Shown: piece by piece, positions 37,453-47,615 of the stretch
Layout of the letters: each line of letters starts with the position of its first letter
Numbering within the stretch: position 1 is the stretch's first letter
From: Marinobacterium arenosum
GTDB lineage: Bacteria > Pseudomonadota > Gammaproteobacteria > Pseudomonadales > Balneatricaceae
Reading direction: 5' to 3'
Length of the DNA stretch: 64,000 nucleotides
NCBI RefSeq assembly: GCF_019795155.1
Contig: NZ_JAILYN010000005.1
Location: 82,733 to 146,732, forward strand
The notes under the pieces: model-generated
Databases searched by the model: none
What the model was told of the DNA's origin: nothing
The model's input: the letters and a program-made list of their open reading frames with translations, nothing else
Translations under genes and position numbers: made by a program

Positions 37453-38697
37453 ATGAATGGTGAGCAACGCACACTTGAACTCCCTGCTCTGCAACGGATA
37501 TCGGGCGGAGGAGTATTTAAGGTTTTAGTGGCCAGCCGGAATAGGGAGGCGCAGCAGTGCCTGTCCGACACGCTGAAACTGATTCCGCAAATCAGCGTTC
37601 AAGACCGGATATTGATCAATGGCAGCTCTGATCCGTTGCATGGTAGCGACATATTACCGGATCTACTGGTCTTCCGGCTCACTGAGCACTGGGTTGAAGA
37701 GCTGGAGGCGCTACGTAACCGGCCGGCCGACAAACGACCGCCGGTACTGGTGATCAGCGGTGAGGCCGATCCGGCAATTATGCGTCGGGCGATGCAGGTG
37801 GGGGCGCGAGACTTCTTTATCGACCCATGCAGGAGTGAGGAACTGGGCAAGGCGGTGACCGAGCTGTATCTGGAATGCCAGCAGCAGGCCAAAGTCGGTT
37901 GTGGTCGGATGACTGCGATCATCAATGCCAAAGGTGGTTCTGGGGCCAGTATGTTGGCCAGTAATCTGGCCCATATGTTGGCTGTAGAACGGCATCGTCG
38001 AGTGGCGCTGATGGATCTGGACCTGCAGTTTGGCTCGTTATCGCAGTATCTGGATCTGAAGGTGCGTCACGGCATCACCGAGGCGCTGAACAATATCGAT
38101 GACATGGACCAAGTGGCCCTGGAAGGCTACATGGTCAAGCACAGCAGTGGCTTGCGCATCATGGGGGTCGAGGAGGGACGCCTGATGCTGACCGATGAGG
38201 TATCTGGCGAGCGCCTTATGAAATTGGTCAAGCTGATAGCGGAGCATTACCAACATCTAATCATTGATCTGCCACGCCAGATCGACATCAATACCAGCAC
38301 CATTCTTGAAGCAGTGGATCAGATTTTTGTAGTGGTGCAGCAGAGCCTGACGCATCTGCGTGATGCCACTCGGCTGATGGAGGTCTTGCGTGAGGAGATG
38401 GATATCCCCGCCGACCGCATCCACGTAGTGTTGAATCGCTACCAGAAGCAGGCGTCGATCACTCTGGATGAGGTAGGCAAGGCACTGCATCAACCCGTCG
38501 ATCAGATCCTGACGATTCCCAATGATTTCAAGCACGTTGAGGAGAGCCTGAATCAGGGCATCCCGTTGTATGAGGTGGCCAAGCGGGCGCCGATCAACCG
38601 TGCATTGACCGACCTGATGACCACCGTGGAGGGGGAGCCTGAGCCCAATGGTGTGAGTATGTTCGGCCGGCTGTTTGCCAAACTGAGGGGGGTATAG
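37453..38697 (+). CDS. cpaE: Pilus assembly ATPase-like localisation protein CpaE (TadZ)
   Basis: 414 residues. An N-terminal receiver-like domain (about 20-140) has Arg75 (LLVFRLTEHW) where a phospho-acceptor Asp is expected, so it is a pseudo-receiver. The C-terminal MinD/ParA-like domain has a deviant Walker A NAKGGSGAS at 158-166, where the usual GKT lysine-threonine is replaced by Ala-Ser. TadZ/CpaE directs the Tad secretion ATPase to the cell pole. Located just before cpaF. Confidence 0.9.
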   Translation: MNGEQRTLELPALQRISGGGVFKVLVASRNREAQQCLSDTLKLIPQISVQDRILINGSSDPLHGSDILPDLLVFRLTEHWVEELEALRNRPADKRPPVLVISGEADPAIMRRAMQVGARDFFIDPCRSEELGKAVTELYLECQQQAKVGCGRMTAIINAKGGSGASMLASNLAHMLAVERHRRVALMDLDLQFGSLSQYLDLKVRHGITEALNNIDDMDQVALEGYMVKHSSGLRIMGVEEGRLMLTDEVSGERLMKLVKLIAEHYQHLIIDLPRQIDINTSTILEAVDQIFVVVQQSLTHLRDATRLMEVLREEMDIPADRIHVVLNRYQKQASITLDEVGKALHQPVDQILTIPNDFKHVEESLNQGIPLYEVAKRAPINRALTDLMTTVEGEPEPNGVSMFGRLFAKLRGV

Positions 38698-38700
38698 ATT

Positions 38701-40077
38701 ATGTCGCTTTTAACTGCGCGTCTGAACCGGCAGAAGCAAGCGGAGGTTACCGAGCAGGCACGGGAAGAAGTTCAGGAGAAACAGCAACGACAGGAATTAC
38801 AACTCCAGCTTCTGTCACCAGCCGAACGGGAATGTAAAGAGAAGGTCCATCAGGAACTGTTGAAAATGATGGACCTGTCGCTGATCGACAGCATGGAGGA
38901 GAAGGAAGCACGTCGGCAGATACAGAGTATCGGCCAGCAGCTGATGGATGACGGCGTTATGCCATTCAGCATGACGGCCCGCAACCGGATTCTTAAACAG
39001 GTGGAGGATGAGATCATGGGGCTGGGGCCGTTGGAGCCTTTGCTCGTTGATCCCAGCATCTCCGATATCCTGGTCAACGGCTACGATACCGTCTACGTGG
39101 AACGTTATGGCCGCCTGGAGCATTGCCCGATCAAGTTCACCAGCAATCTGCATCTGATGAACATCATCGACCGCATTGTCTCCCGGGTCGGCCGTCATAT
39201 CGACGAAGCCTCGCCGATGGTGGACGCCCGTCTGGCGGATGGCTCTCGAGTTAACGTGATCATCCCGCCGTTGGCATTGGACGGGCCGCAGATGTCGATC
39301 CGCCGCTTTGCGGTGGAGCTGCTGACCATGGATAACCTGATCGAACTGGGTTCGGTGCCGGAGCGGCTGGCACCGGTGCTGGAGGGGATCGTCAAGTCGC
39401 GGCTCAATATCCTGATCTCCGGCGGGACCGGTTCAGGTAAGACCACCATGCTGAATATCCTCTCCGGCTACATTCCCGAAAATGAGCGCATCGTCACCAT
39501 TGAGGACTCTGCAGAACTGCAGCTGCAGCAACCCCATGTGGTACGCCTGGAGACAAGGCCGCCCAATATCGAAGGTCGTGGTGAGATCAGTCAGCGCGAG
39601 TTGGTACGTAATAGCCTTCGTATGCGCCCGGACCGCATCGTGTTGGGCGAGGTGCGAGGGGGCGAGACCCTCGATATGTTGCAGGCGATGAATACCGGCC
39701 ATGACGGCTCGCTGACCACTATCCATGCAAATACACCACGAGATGCGCTAGGCCGTGTCGAGAATATGGTGTCGATGACTGGAATCAGCTTTCCGATAAA
39801 GGCGCTGCGCTCGCAGATCGCGTCGGCGATCGACGTAGTGCTGCAGATTGGCCGACTGGAGGATGGTGGCCGCCGGTTGATCAGTATCCAGGAGATCAAT
39901 GGCATGGAGGGCGACATTATTACCATGTCGGAACTGTTCCGTTTCGAGCGTCACGGTCTGGATGCCGATGGTCGAGTACGGGGCTCTTTCCGTGCGACCG
40001 GTATCGTGCCGGCCTTCCATAAAACCCTGGCTGATCGCGGTTATGAACTGCCCATGTCGCTGTTTGAACCGGATTAA
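38701..40077 (+). CDS. cpaF: Flp pilus assembly motor ATPase CpaF (TadA)
   Basis: 458-residue hexameric secretion ATPase. Walker [11 protein letters not shown] lies at 241-250, the Asp box [10 protein letters not shown] follows, and the Walker B/His box region has [45 protein letters not shown]. The N-terminal region is coiled-coil. It powers assembly and possibly retraction of the Flp pilus with TadB and TadC. Starts 3 nt after the cpaE stop. Confidence 0.95.
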   Translation: MSLLTARLNRQKQAEVTEQAREEVQEKQQRQELQLQLLSPAERECKEKVHQELLKMMDLSLIDSMEEKEARRQIQSIGQQLMDDGVMPFSMTARNRILKQVEDEIMGLGPLEPLLVDPSISDILVNGYDTVYVERYGRLEHCPIKFTSNLHLMNIIDRIVSRVGRHIDEASPMVDARLADGSRVNVIIPPLALDGPQMSIRRFAVELLTMDNLIELGSVPERLAPVLEGIVKSRLNILISGGTGSGKTTMLNILSGYIPENERIVTIEDSAELQLQQPHVVRLETRPPNIEGRGEISQRELVRNSLRMRPDRIVLGEVRGGETLDMLQAMNTGHDGSLTTIHANTPRDALGRVENMVSMTGISFPIKALRSQIASAIDVVLQIGRLEDGGRRLISIQEINGMEGDIITMSELFRFERHGLDADGRVRGSFRATGIVPAFHKTLADRGYELPMSLFEPD

Positions 40078-40091
40078 AGGAGTGAGTCGCC

Positions 40092-41081
40092 ATGGACTTT
40101 AACAATACTGACCACCTGATACTGCTTTTCGTACTGATGGTGTTTATGGCGGTGCTGTTTCTGTCGGTCGGGCTGACCATCCCGGTATTCGGTGAAAGCC
40201 AGCGAACCCGAAAAAAGTTGCAGCGTCGACTGAATGAGCTGTTGAGTGAGTCTGACCAGGCACCGATCAGCTCCCTGCTAAGGGAAAAGTACCTGAAAAA
40301 ACTCAGTCCCCTGGAACGGTCGCTGGAGCGGATGCCCGGTATGGAGTCACTGGCCCGCACCATCGAGCAGTCGGGTCATCGGATCCTGGCGTACAAGCTG
40401 GTGTTACTTTCGTTGTTGTTGGGCATCTCATTGGCCGGCGCGATCTGGATTATCAGTAAGCAACCCTGGCTGACACTCGGCTTCGGCGTAGTGGCGATGA
40501 TGATCCCCTACCTGAAGGTGATAAAGGACCGTAACAAACGGATGCAGCGATTCGACGAGCAGTTGCCGGAAGCGATCGATATCATCAAGCGTGCGGTCCA
40601 GGCCGGCCACCCGTTCAGTGAATCGCTGAATTTGGTGGCGGAGGGGCTTGATGGACCCGTATCACAGGAATTCGGTATCACATTTGCCGATCTGAACTAC
40701 GGTAATGATCTGCGTCGGGCGATGCTGGGGCTGCTGGAGCGGATGCCCAGCGTCAGCTTGATGGCGTTCGTCACATCGGTTCTGATCCAGAAGGAGACTG
40801 GCGGTAATCTGGCAGAAATTCTAGATAACATCGGCAAAGTGATCCGCGGCCGGTTCCGCTTTCAGCGCCGGGTTCGTACCTTGTCGGCTGAGGGGCGATT
40901 GTCGGCCTGGATACTGATGCTGGTGCCGTTTGGATTGTTTCTGATGATCCACTTCACCACTCCGAAATACCTGCCGGTTCTGGTCGAAACCGAATCCGGC
41001 CGAGACTTAATCCTCTATGCCGCGATTGCGGCCGGGATCGGGGTACTGTGGATCCGTAAAATCCTGAGAATCGAGGTATAG
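40092..41081 (+). CDS. tadB: Flp pilus assembly protein TadB
   Basis: 329-residue inner-membrane protein of the GspF/TadB family. Hydrophobic helices lie near residues 10-30, 100-145 and at the C-terminus. The cytoplasmic part has FDEQLPEAIDIIKRAVQAGHPFSESLNLVAEGLDGP, the conserved GspF-like four-helix segment, and ETGGNLAEILDNIGKVIRGR. With TadC it forms the membrane platform for CpaF. Spaced 14 nt from cpaF. Confidence 0.92.
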   Translation: MDFNNTDHLILLFVLMVFMAVLFLSVGLTIPVFGESQRTRKKLQRRLNELLSESDQAPISSLLREKYLKKLSPLERSLERMPGMESLARTIEQSGHRILAYKLVLLSLLLGISLAGAIWIISKQPWLTLGFGVVAMMIPYLKVIKDRNKRMQRFDEQLPEAIDIIKRAVQAGHPFSESLNLVAEGLDGPVSQEFGITFADLNYGNDLRRAMLGLLERMPSVSLMAFVTSVLIQKETGGNLAEILDNIGKVIRGRFRFQRRVRTLSAEGRLSAWILMLVPFGLFLMIHFTTPKYLPVLVETESGRDLILYAAIAAGIGVLWIRKILRIEV

Positions 41082-41085
41082 GGCT

Positions 41086-42054
41086 ATGGACGTTCTGCTA
41101 CAGATGATAAGCGAACAGCTGGGCAATGAACGCTATGCCCATATGATATTCGTGTCGCTGTCGGCGGCAGCAGCTCTGATATTTGGCCTGAGTCTGACAT
41201 TTCTGATCAGCTCGCTGTCGGAACCGTTTCGGCAGCGGCTGCATGCATTGACGAACAATAAATCTGGCCAGAAAGAGAATCAGCCTTCCGGCGATATCCT
41301 TTCCTCGATCGATCCACTGACCAAGCACTTCGTACCCACCAAAAAATCGGTGCTGACCCAGGTACGGCTGAGGTTGCTGAATGCCGGTTACCGTTCCCCA
41401 CATGCATTGAAGAATTTCTACGCCTTGAAGACTTTGTTAACTGTGGGGCTGTTTTTCCTAGGGCTGTATATCACCAGTCTGATGCCGGAGATGAGTTCCG
41501 AGCAGATATTCCTAATTGCGGTGATCGGTGGCTTGGCTGGCTACTTGTTGCCCAGCATGGTGTTGGAGCATCTGGCTAAGCGTCGTATCCGCCAGATACA
41601 CAACAGTTTTCCTGATGCATTGGATATGTTGGTGGTCTGTGTGGAGTCTGGTTTGGGATTGAATGGAGCGTTGATACGTGTGGCGGATGAGCTGGATGTT
41701 AGCCACCCTGAACTGGCTGAAGAGCTGAGCCTTGTTAACAGTGAGATCCGCGCCGGTGTTAACCGGATCGATGCACTTAAAGCGATGGCGGAACGCACCG
41801 GCGTCGATGATATCAAAGGGCTGGTAGCGCTGATCGACCAAAGTGTCCGGTTGGGCGGCAGTATAGCCAATACCCTGCGGGTTTATTCAGAGGAGTTCCG
41901 AGACAAGCGTACACAGCGGGCGGAGGAGGCCGCCGCCAAGATCGGGACCAAGATGATCTTCCCGTTGACGTTTTGTTTGTGGCCGGGATTCTTCCTGGTG
42001 GCAGTGGGGCCAGCAGTGTTGAAAGTCCTTGAAGTGCTTGCCAGCAATAGTTAG
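41086..42054 (+). CDS. tadC: Flp pilus assembly protein TadC
   Basis: 322-residue inner-membrane partner of TadB. Its second half has RQIHNSFPDALDMLVVCVESGLGLNGALIRVADEL and a C-terminal hydrophobic helix, typical TadC features. Helices at about 20-42 and 110-155. It begins 4 nt after the tadB stop. Confidence 0.92.
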   Translation: MDVLLQMISEQLGNERYAHMIFVSLSAAAALIFGLSLTFLISSLSEPFRQRLHALTNNKSGQKENQPSGDILSSIDPLTKHFVPTKKSVLTQVRLRLLNAGYRSPHALKNFYALKTLLTVGLFFLGLYITSLMPEMSSEQIFLIAVIGGLAGYLLPSMVLEHLAKRRIRQIHNSFPDALDMLVVCVESGLGLNGALIRVADELDVSHPELAEELSLVNSEIRAGVNRIDALKAMAERTGVDDIKGLVALIDQSVRLGGSIANTLRVYSEEFRDKRTQRAEEAAAKIGTKMIFPLTFCLWPGFFLVAVGPAVLKVLEVLASNS

Positions 42055-42145
42055 CTCTTAATTAAGTTTGTAAAGCCAGGCGCACAACTGTTCAGCTGGC
42101 ACTACACTGATAGCCATGGGCGCAGGGAACCATGGAGGAATGGCG

Positions 42146-43267
42146 ATGCGTAGTAGGCAACGGGTATGGTGCGGGCGTGCTGCCGCAATTGGGCTTGTGA
42201 CAGTGATGTTGGGCGGTTGTGCCGCCAATGCACCGGATAAGGCGAGTACGGTTGACGACAACGCGCTGTACGAAGGCAAGAGCTCGGTCACATTTAATAA
42301 CCTGCCTATCGCCAAAACGGTCGAGGATGCGATGGAGTGGGGCGATCAGGCCAGCAACCTTGGTGAGATCGACAAGGCGCTGTTCCTCTATATCCAGGCG
42401 TTGGAGCTGGATCCCAAGCATACTGAGGCGTTCTATAAAATTGGCTGGCTGCACTTGCGCCGCAACAGCCTCACCAAAGCCAGCTATGCGTTCAACTCCC
42501 TGCTGGCGATCGATGACAGCCATATCCGTGGTCATGAAGCGCGCGGCGTGATTCTGCTACGCCAGAACGAGGCCGAACGGGCCCGTCGTGATTTTATGCG
42601 GGCGATGCAGCTGGACATTGAGCGATTGCAACCGGAGATGGCCAATCCTGTTGTAGAAACGACGAAAAGCGAGCAACCAGACGCGGCGGATATTGACCCT
42701 GAACAAACTGCTACTGTGCCGCCTGAGCCGTCTCTGAGCGAGCGCCTGGAAAATATGACGGCGGAAGCGATCCGCCAGCTGCCCTATGACCGAAAATCAC
42801 CTGCCCAGGCGTACAACGGACTGGGGGTGATTGCCGACTTGGCTGGGCAGCACCCGCGCGCTCAGGCTTTTTACGATCTGTCCCTGGCGATCGTGCCGAA
42901 CGATCTGACCACCTTGAATAACAAGGGCTATTCGCTCTATCTGGAGAACCGCTTCGGCGAGGCTCAGCGTCTTTTCCAGCGAGTGCTTAAAGCCAATCCC
43001 CAGTTTTCTCAGGCCTGGCGAAACTTGGGGCTGCTGTATGCGCGTACGGAACATTACAGCGATGCGCTGACTGCCTTGGAGCAGGTTATGGACAGCGCCG
43101 AGGCTCACAACGACGTCGGCTATGTCTGTATGCTGGCCGGCAAATATGACCTGGCCGAGTACTACTTCAACCAGGCGCTGAGCATTTCGCCACGCTATTA
43201 CGCCAAGGCGCAGGATAACCTGAATCAGCTCAAGCGCCTGCGTGAGAAAGCGGTCAGCCAGCGTTAA
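42146..43267 (+). CDS. tadD: TadD-like TPR lipoprotein
   Basis: 373 residues. ATG at 42146 is preferred over 42116 and 42140 because GGAGG ends 7 nt before it, whereas it abuts the 42140 ATG. A lipoprotein signal with lipobox VMLGGC (Cys at about 25) precedes tetratricopeptide repeats (at about 65-130 and 230-360, for example YIQALELDPKHTEAFYKIGWLHL and FQRVLKANPQFSQAWRNLGLLYART). TadD is an outer-membrane-linked TPR lipoprotein needed for pilus assembly. Last gene of the Tad locus, convergent with the GGDEF-type gene, 5 nt apart. Confidence 0.88.
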   Translation: MRSRQRVWCGRAAAIGLVTVMLGGCAANAPDKASTVDDNALYEGKSSVTFNNLPIAKTVEDAMEWGDQASNLGEIDKALFLYIQALELDPKHTEAFYKIGWLHLRRNSLTKASYAFNSLLAIDDSHIRGHEARGVILLRQNEAERARRDFMRAMQLDIERLQPEMANPVVETTKSEQPDAADIDPEQTATVPPEPSLSERLENMTAEAIRQLPYDRKSPAQAYNGLGVIADLAGQHPRAQAFYDLSLAIVPNDLTTLNNKGYSLYLENRFGEAQRLFQRVLKANPQFSQAWRNLGLLYARTEHYSDALTALEQVMDSAEAHNDVGYVCMLAGKYDLAEYYFNQALSISPRYYAKAQDNLNQLKRLREKAVSQR

Positions 43268-43272
43268 GGTGG

Positions 43273-44697
43273 TTAGTCCACTGCGGCCAGCTTTTCCTCT
43301 TTACGTTGCGCCATCGCCCGTTCCAGCCGGTCGGTCAATTGGGCAAGGCTCTCACCCGGTTGGCTAGGCTGGCAGCAGCAAGTGAGCTGCAGGGTCGCGC
43401 CTTCGTAGAAGGATTGCTGACTACTCAAACGTTCCAGTTTATCTGCCAGTGCTTGCCCGTCTTCCAAGGTGGTATCCGGCGACAGGATAAGAAAACTGTC
43501 GCCCTCCCAGCGGCCAAGACGATCCCAATCGTTTAATTGGTCTGCGATCAGCTGTGCGACCTCAATCAGAACCTGATCGCCGACCGAATGTCCAAAATCC
43601 AGGTTTATCTGGCGAAACCGGTCTACATCCACCAGGGTCACCGTCAGGGGGCTGTTATAGTTGTTGCGGTGTTCCAGCTGGTGTTGCAGTTCCGTACAAA
43701 CTTTCAGCCGGTTGCTGGTGGCGGTTAGCGAGTCCCGTTGGCTGAGTTTTTCCAGCCGTTTGTTGCGCTCTTTCAGCCGGTCGTTGGCCTTGGCCAATTG
43801 CTGGTTGAAGCGGGCAATGGTTCGATTGCGATAGACCAGAAAGCCGAGGATCAGTGAGCAGACAGCCAGCAACTGCAGAATGATTTTGTAGTTGACCTGT
43901 CGTTCCAGCTTGACGGAAAACCAGCGCCGCATAATCTGGTTACTTAACTCCGGCGGGAAGCTGCTGATCAGCCGCTGGAAGATGGTCGCCAGCAGAGGAT
44001 CGTCCTTACGGATGCCAACCCGGAGCTGGTGGACGAAATCGGTCTCGCCGGCAATTTTCAGATTGCTCAGCCCCTCCTGCTGGATATGGCGGGTGGCCTC
44101 CAGCAGTGAACTGACGGTCGCATCCAGCTTGCCTTGGGAAACCTGGAGGAAAGCATCACGTACCGAAGGCACGTAGATCAGCCGAATACCCGGGTAGTTG
44201 CGCTGAATAAGTTCTTCGAAGATATAACCTTTGACGATACCCAGCGTCTTGCCGTTCAGCGCCGGGAAACCGGACAGGTACTCGCTGTCGCTACGGGCGA
44301 CCAGAACGACGGCGGAACTGATATAGGGCTCGGTGAAATTGAGATATTTGGCCCGATTCGGGCTGGCATTCAGCGCTGGTATCAGGTCGCACTCTCCCTG
44401 CTGTACTAATTGCAGGCTTTCTGCCCAACTCTCGGTGGGCTGCAACCTGAGCGGGGCCTGCAGCAGTTCTGAGAACTGTTGGATGAAGTCGGCTACGATC
44501 CCTTCATGACGGCCCTGTGGGGTGATTCTTCCGAAAGGCATCCAATCCGGATCGACACAGTAGGTCAGCGGGGAGAGTTTGGCCAGGTGCTGCCGTTCTT
44601 CGCCGGTCAGCTCGAACGCCTGGGCGGTTCGCCAGGTCTGGGGGGCGAAGGTAAAAACTATCAGCAGGCTGCAGGCGAGTACGCTTGCCTTGGGCAT
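43273..44697 (-). CDS. Periplasmic-binding (SBP_bac_3) membrane protein with degenerate GGDEF domain
   Basis: 474 residues. ATG at 44697 follows GGAG by 9 nt, better than the GTG at 44712. Signal peptide, then a family 3 solute-binding domain (about 45-265, LTYCVDPDWMPFGRITPQGRHEGIVADF), a transmembrane helix (about 272-292), a coiled linker and a GGDEF-like domain (about 325-474). The active-site loop reads GRWEGDSFLIL instead of GGDEF, and the DPLTGLPNR-type motif is DSLTATSNRL, so diguanylate cyclase activity is probably lost and a c-di-GMP- or GTP-binding or purely structural role is likely. Convergent with tadD. Confidence 0.85.
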   Translation of the reverse strand: MPKASVLACSLLIVFTFAPQTWRTAQAFELTGEERQHLAKLSPLTYCVDPDWMPFGRITPQGRHEGIVADFIQQFSELLQAPLRLQPTESWAESLQLVQQGECDLIPALNASPNRAKYLNFTEPYISSAVVLVARSDSEYLSGFPALNGKTLGIVKGYIFEELIQRNYPGIRLIYVPSVRDAFLQVSQGKLDATVSSLLEATRHIQQEGLSNLKIAGETDFVHQLRVGIRKDDPLLATIFQRLISSFPPELSNQIMRRWFSVKLERQVNYKIILQLLAVCSLILGFLVYRNRTIARFNQQLAKANDRLKERNKRLEKLSQRDSLTATSNRLKVCTELQHQLEHRNNYNSPLTVTLVDVDRFRQINLDFGHSVGDQVLIEVAQLIADQLNDWDRLGRWEGDSFLILSPDTTLEDGQALADKLERLSSQQSFYEGATLQLTCCCQPSQPGESLAQLTDRLERAMAQRKEEKLAAVD

Positions 44698-44899
44698 ACC
44701 CGTTGTCTCCACGATTCACTCCGGACAATACCTTGAGCCTAGTCGAAAAGGAGAGGAGGTACTTTCTGTGCTGGAAAAATAGGGTTTGACATGCTGAATA
44801 GCCGGTGAATCCGGTCTGAAAATAAATCGCGCAACCGGATAGCGGGGTCCGGGGTCTAATCTAATGAACTTGAGTCACTCCCAGAGAGTGAGGTGAGTT

Positions 44900-45313
44900 A
44901 TGAAACCTATCCTGCTGGCCGGCGTGGCTGCTCTGCTGCTGGCATTCAGCATGCCCTCGTTGGCCGATGTCGGTATCCGGTTGCATATCGGCGGTATCCT
45001 GGCCGAAACCGAACACGGGGTCGTGACCCTGGGGATCGGCTACAGCAACTACCCCTATTACGGGCACTATCGTGGCCGCCATTATCTACCGCGCCACTCT
45101 TACCACCATCGCCACTACTACCACCCTCGCCATTATCGCCCCTATCGGCACGGTTACTACCGTTATCGCTACGGCAAACCCTATGGCCTGCATCCGAAGC
45201 ATCATCGCCATTTCGATAAACCCCGGCACCGCCTCCACAGACAGCACCGCTATCCGCCGTCCCGGTCGCTTCGCTCCCACCCCGGGCGGGACAATCGTCA
45301 CCACCGGCACTGA
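44900..45313 (+). CDS. Exported histidine/tyrosine/arginine-rich protein
   Basis: 137 residues. A clear signal peptide (about 1-23, cleaved near ADV) is followed by a short beta-like segment and a tail of about 85 residues very rich in His, Tyr, Arg and Pro (motifs such as HYRGRHYLPRHSYHHRHYY). Composition suggests metal binding or a cell-surface/extracellular role, but no family is recognised. The start ATG follows GAGGTGA. It has its own terminator at 45333-45361, so it is a single-gene unit. Confidence 0.75.
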   Translation: MKPILLAGVAALLLAFSMPSLADVGIRLHIGGILAETEHGVVTLGIGYSNYPYYGHYRGRHYLPRHSYHHRHYYHPRHYRPYRHGYYRYRYGKPYGLHPKHHRHFDKPRHRLHRQHRYPPSRSLRSHPGRDNRHHRH

Positions 45314-45332
45314 TTGGTAACGCCCGCGCAAG

Positions 45333-45361
45333 AAAAAATGCCCGTACGATGCGGGCATTTT
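45333..45361 (+). terminator. Rho-independent terminator after the His-rich protein gene
   Basis: Stem AATGCCCG/CGGGCATT with a 7-nt loop, A-run before and TTTT after, 20 nt past the stop codon. Confidence 0.88.
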
Positions 45362-45735
45362 ACTTTCCTGGCTGAAACAGCTTCATCGGATACGAGCCTT
45401 TTGTCCGGCTACGACCTGTTGCAGGCTTTCGGACCGTGGAGGCGTGGTTGAGGGGATGAAAGAAAGTAACTATTGATCCAGATCGATAGAGAGGTGATTT
45501 AGTACCAAAACGCCACTAAAGGGTTATTGAGTGGCTATTAACGGCTGCATAGTATCAAGCCAACGGCGATCGTTTGTTTCGCTACCTGGAAAGGCGGTTT
45601 AAATCCGGTGTAATCGTTCGTCAAAAGATCATATATAACAAATAACTACAAAAAGAACTGGGTGGCGGTGAGAGGTAGGGCTGTTCGATCTGGCAGTTCT
45701 GGTCATGGCTATCGCATCGCGTAAAAGGGGGCAAT
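45362..45735. other. Gene-free leader region of the chemoreceptor gene
   Basis: About 370 bp without a convincing gene. The last 150 bp are A/T-rich (around 45600-45660) and contain an inverted CCACT/AGTGG pair (about 45510-45535). A weak promoter is likely here but no clear -35/-10 or sigma-28 site fits with correct spacing. Confidence 0.4.
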
Positions 45736-47547
45736 ATGAGTGGGCTGTACGCGCTCTATCAGGCGATCGAGCGGACCTTCTTCAACTCGCTGACCAAGAA
45801 AATCGTCGGCAACGTTATCTTCCTGTTACTGCCGCTGCTGGTGATGTTGATCTACAGCTATCTGACGCTGACCGAGGTCGATGACGCGCTGAAGGCGACC
45901 GGACTGGCAAATGCGCATATCGCCGAGGTGCAACAGGGGCTGGATGCGCTCTGGCATGCGATCCTGGTAGCGGCGGTGGTGATGGTGCTGGTGGGGGGCT
46001 TCACCATCGGCTTTATGCGGCATCTGTTCCTGGCTCCGATCAAGCAGATGATCGAGGTGCTGAGTGCAATCAAGGACGAAGGCGGCGATATATCGGCGAC
46101 TCTGCCGGCCTACACCTTCGATGAGATCTCCGAAATGGCGCGCAGCTACAACAGCTTCTCCGATCAATTGAAGCGGATGATCGCCGAAACCCGCCGGCGC
46201 AGTGTGCAGGTTGGGGTTGAGGCGGCCAGGCTGCAGCGGGTGCTGCAGAAGGCGCATGGCACCGCATCGGAGCAGGAGCAGCAGGCCCAGCAGGTATTTG
46301 TCGCCAGTCAGGAAGCCAACACGGCAATCACCGATATCAGCGACAGCACCCAGGCGATCAGCGGGCAGAATGGCAGCAACCTGATTGAGGTGCGGACCTC
46401 CCACAGCGAACTGAGCAAGGTCCGCGAGCAGGTGGAAGCGATCCGCGAACAGGCCAGCCTGTTTCAGGATACCGTCAACCACCTGAGCCAGAATTCCGCC
46501 AACATCACCAAGATCCTGCAGATGGTGCAGGAATTTTCGGAACAGACCAATCTGCTGGCGCTGAACGCCTCCATCGAAGCGGCCCGGGCCGGCGAGGCGG
46601 GGCGCGGCTTTGCGGTGGTGGCTGATGAGGTACGCAGCCTGTCCCATAAGGTCAGCTCGGCGACCCAAGAGATCGACAGCAATATCACCGAGATGTCGGC
46701 ACTGGTGCATACCACCCGTCAAAGTGCCGACAATATCCTCCAGTACGCAGAGAATACCGAGTCCTTTATTGGCTCCACCCATCAGCAGTTCGCCCGCCTG
46801 GTGAGCGATTTCGAAGCGGTCAACGACCGGCTCAGCGGTATCAGTGCCGCGCTGGAGGAGCTATCGCTGACCAATAACGAGTCGCATGGCCACGTTCAGG
46901 GGATCACCCGCCAGGCCGGCGAGATCAAGGATGAGATGGACCAGTCGCAGGTGTTTTTCCTCGATCTGGGGCGTGCCACCGAGGAGGCACAGGAGTTATT
47001 GTCCCATTTCGTGATCGGCTATGGCGGTTTCGAGAACATGCTGCACAAAGGGCAGGACTGGGCCGCGCAGGTGATGCAGCAGCTGGAGGCGTTGGCCGGG
47101 CAGGGCTGCAACCTGTTCGATTTCAACTATCGGCCCACCAACCCGGGTCAGCAGCCGGAGAAGTTCGATACCAGTTATGTCGACCGATTCGAGCAGTGGA
47201 TGCAGCCGCTGTTCGACAGCTTCATCGCCGAACGCAGTGACTTCACCTACGCCATCGCGGTGGACCGCAACGGTTATGCACCGGCCCATCATAAGAAGGT
47301 TTCGGCGCCACTGAGCGGCAACTTCGACGAGGACAATGCAAAAAGCCGCCACCGCCGGATCTTCTTCGGCAGCCGTGCCGAACAGCGCCGGGCGACCAAT
47401 ACTTCGCCGTTCCTGCTACAAACCTTTGTGCGTGATACCGGCGAGGTGCTGATCGACCTGTCGATCCCGCTCTACCTCAATGGCCAGCACTGGGGGGCGT
47501 TGATCATGGGGTTCGATCCGAACCACCTGCTGGAACAGCAGGATTGA
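45736..47547 (+). CDS. Methyl-accepting chemotaxis protein with C-terminal sensor domain
   Basis: 603 residues. Two transmembrane helices (about 22-45 and 72-95) enclose a loop of only about 27 residues, so there is no large periplasmic sensor domain. A HAMP-like region and the signalling tip [37 protein letters not shown] (about 270-306) follow. After the coiled coil, residues about 430-603 form an additional domain ([21 protein letters not shown] and [26 protein letters not shown]) that resembles a PAS/Cache-like sensor. It therefore probably senses an intracellular signal with this C-terminal domain. No che genes are nearby. Confidence 0.88.
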   Translation: MSGLYALYQAIERTFFNSLTKKIVGNVIFLLLPLLVMLIYSYLTLTEVDDALKATGLANAHIAEVQQGLDALWHAILVAAVVMVLVGGFTIGFMRHLFLAPIKQMIEVLSAIKDEGGDISATLPAYTFDEISEMARSYNSFSDQLKRMIAETRRRSVQVGVEAARLQRVLQKAHGTASEQEQQAQQVFVASQEANTAITDISDSTQAISGQNGSNLIEVRTSHSELSKVREQVEAIREQASLFQDTVNHLSQNSANITKILQMVQEFSEQTNLLALNASIEAARAGEAGRGFAVVADEVRSLSHKVSSATQEIDSNITEMSALVHTTRQSADNILQYAENTESFIGSTHQQFARLVSDFEAVNDRLSGISAALEELSLTNNESHGHVQGITRQAGEIKDEMDQSQVFFLDLGRATEEAQELLSHFVIGYGGFENMLHKGQDWAAQVMQQLEALAGQGCNLFDFNYRPTNPGQQPEKFDTSYVDRFEQWMQPLFDSFIAERSDFTYAIAVDRNGYAPAHHKKVSAPLSGNFDEDNAKSRHRRIFFGSRAEQRRATNTSPFLLQTFVRDTGEVLIDLSIPLYLNGQHWGALIMGFDPNHLLEQQD

Positions 47548-47566
47548 GCGTCGGAGTGCAGTAAAC

Positions 47567-47593
47567 AAAAACGGAGCCCGTGGGCTCCGTTTT
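47567..47593. terminator. Bidirectional terminator between the chemoreceptor gene and luxS
   Basis: Stem ACGGAGCCC/GGGCTCCGT with a 2-nt loop, flanked by A-run and T-run, between two convergent genes. Confidence 0.9.
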
Positions 47594-47615
47594 GTATCTA
47601 TACGCTGCTAAATGC

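Noticed and set aside
45500..45560. Sigma-28 (flagellar) promoter for the chemoreceptor gene
   Set aside because: TAAAGGGT and GCTATTAA resemble the two halves, but the spacing is 2 bp too short and no better match was found.
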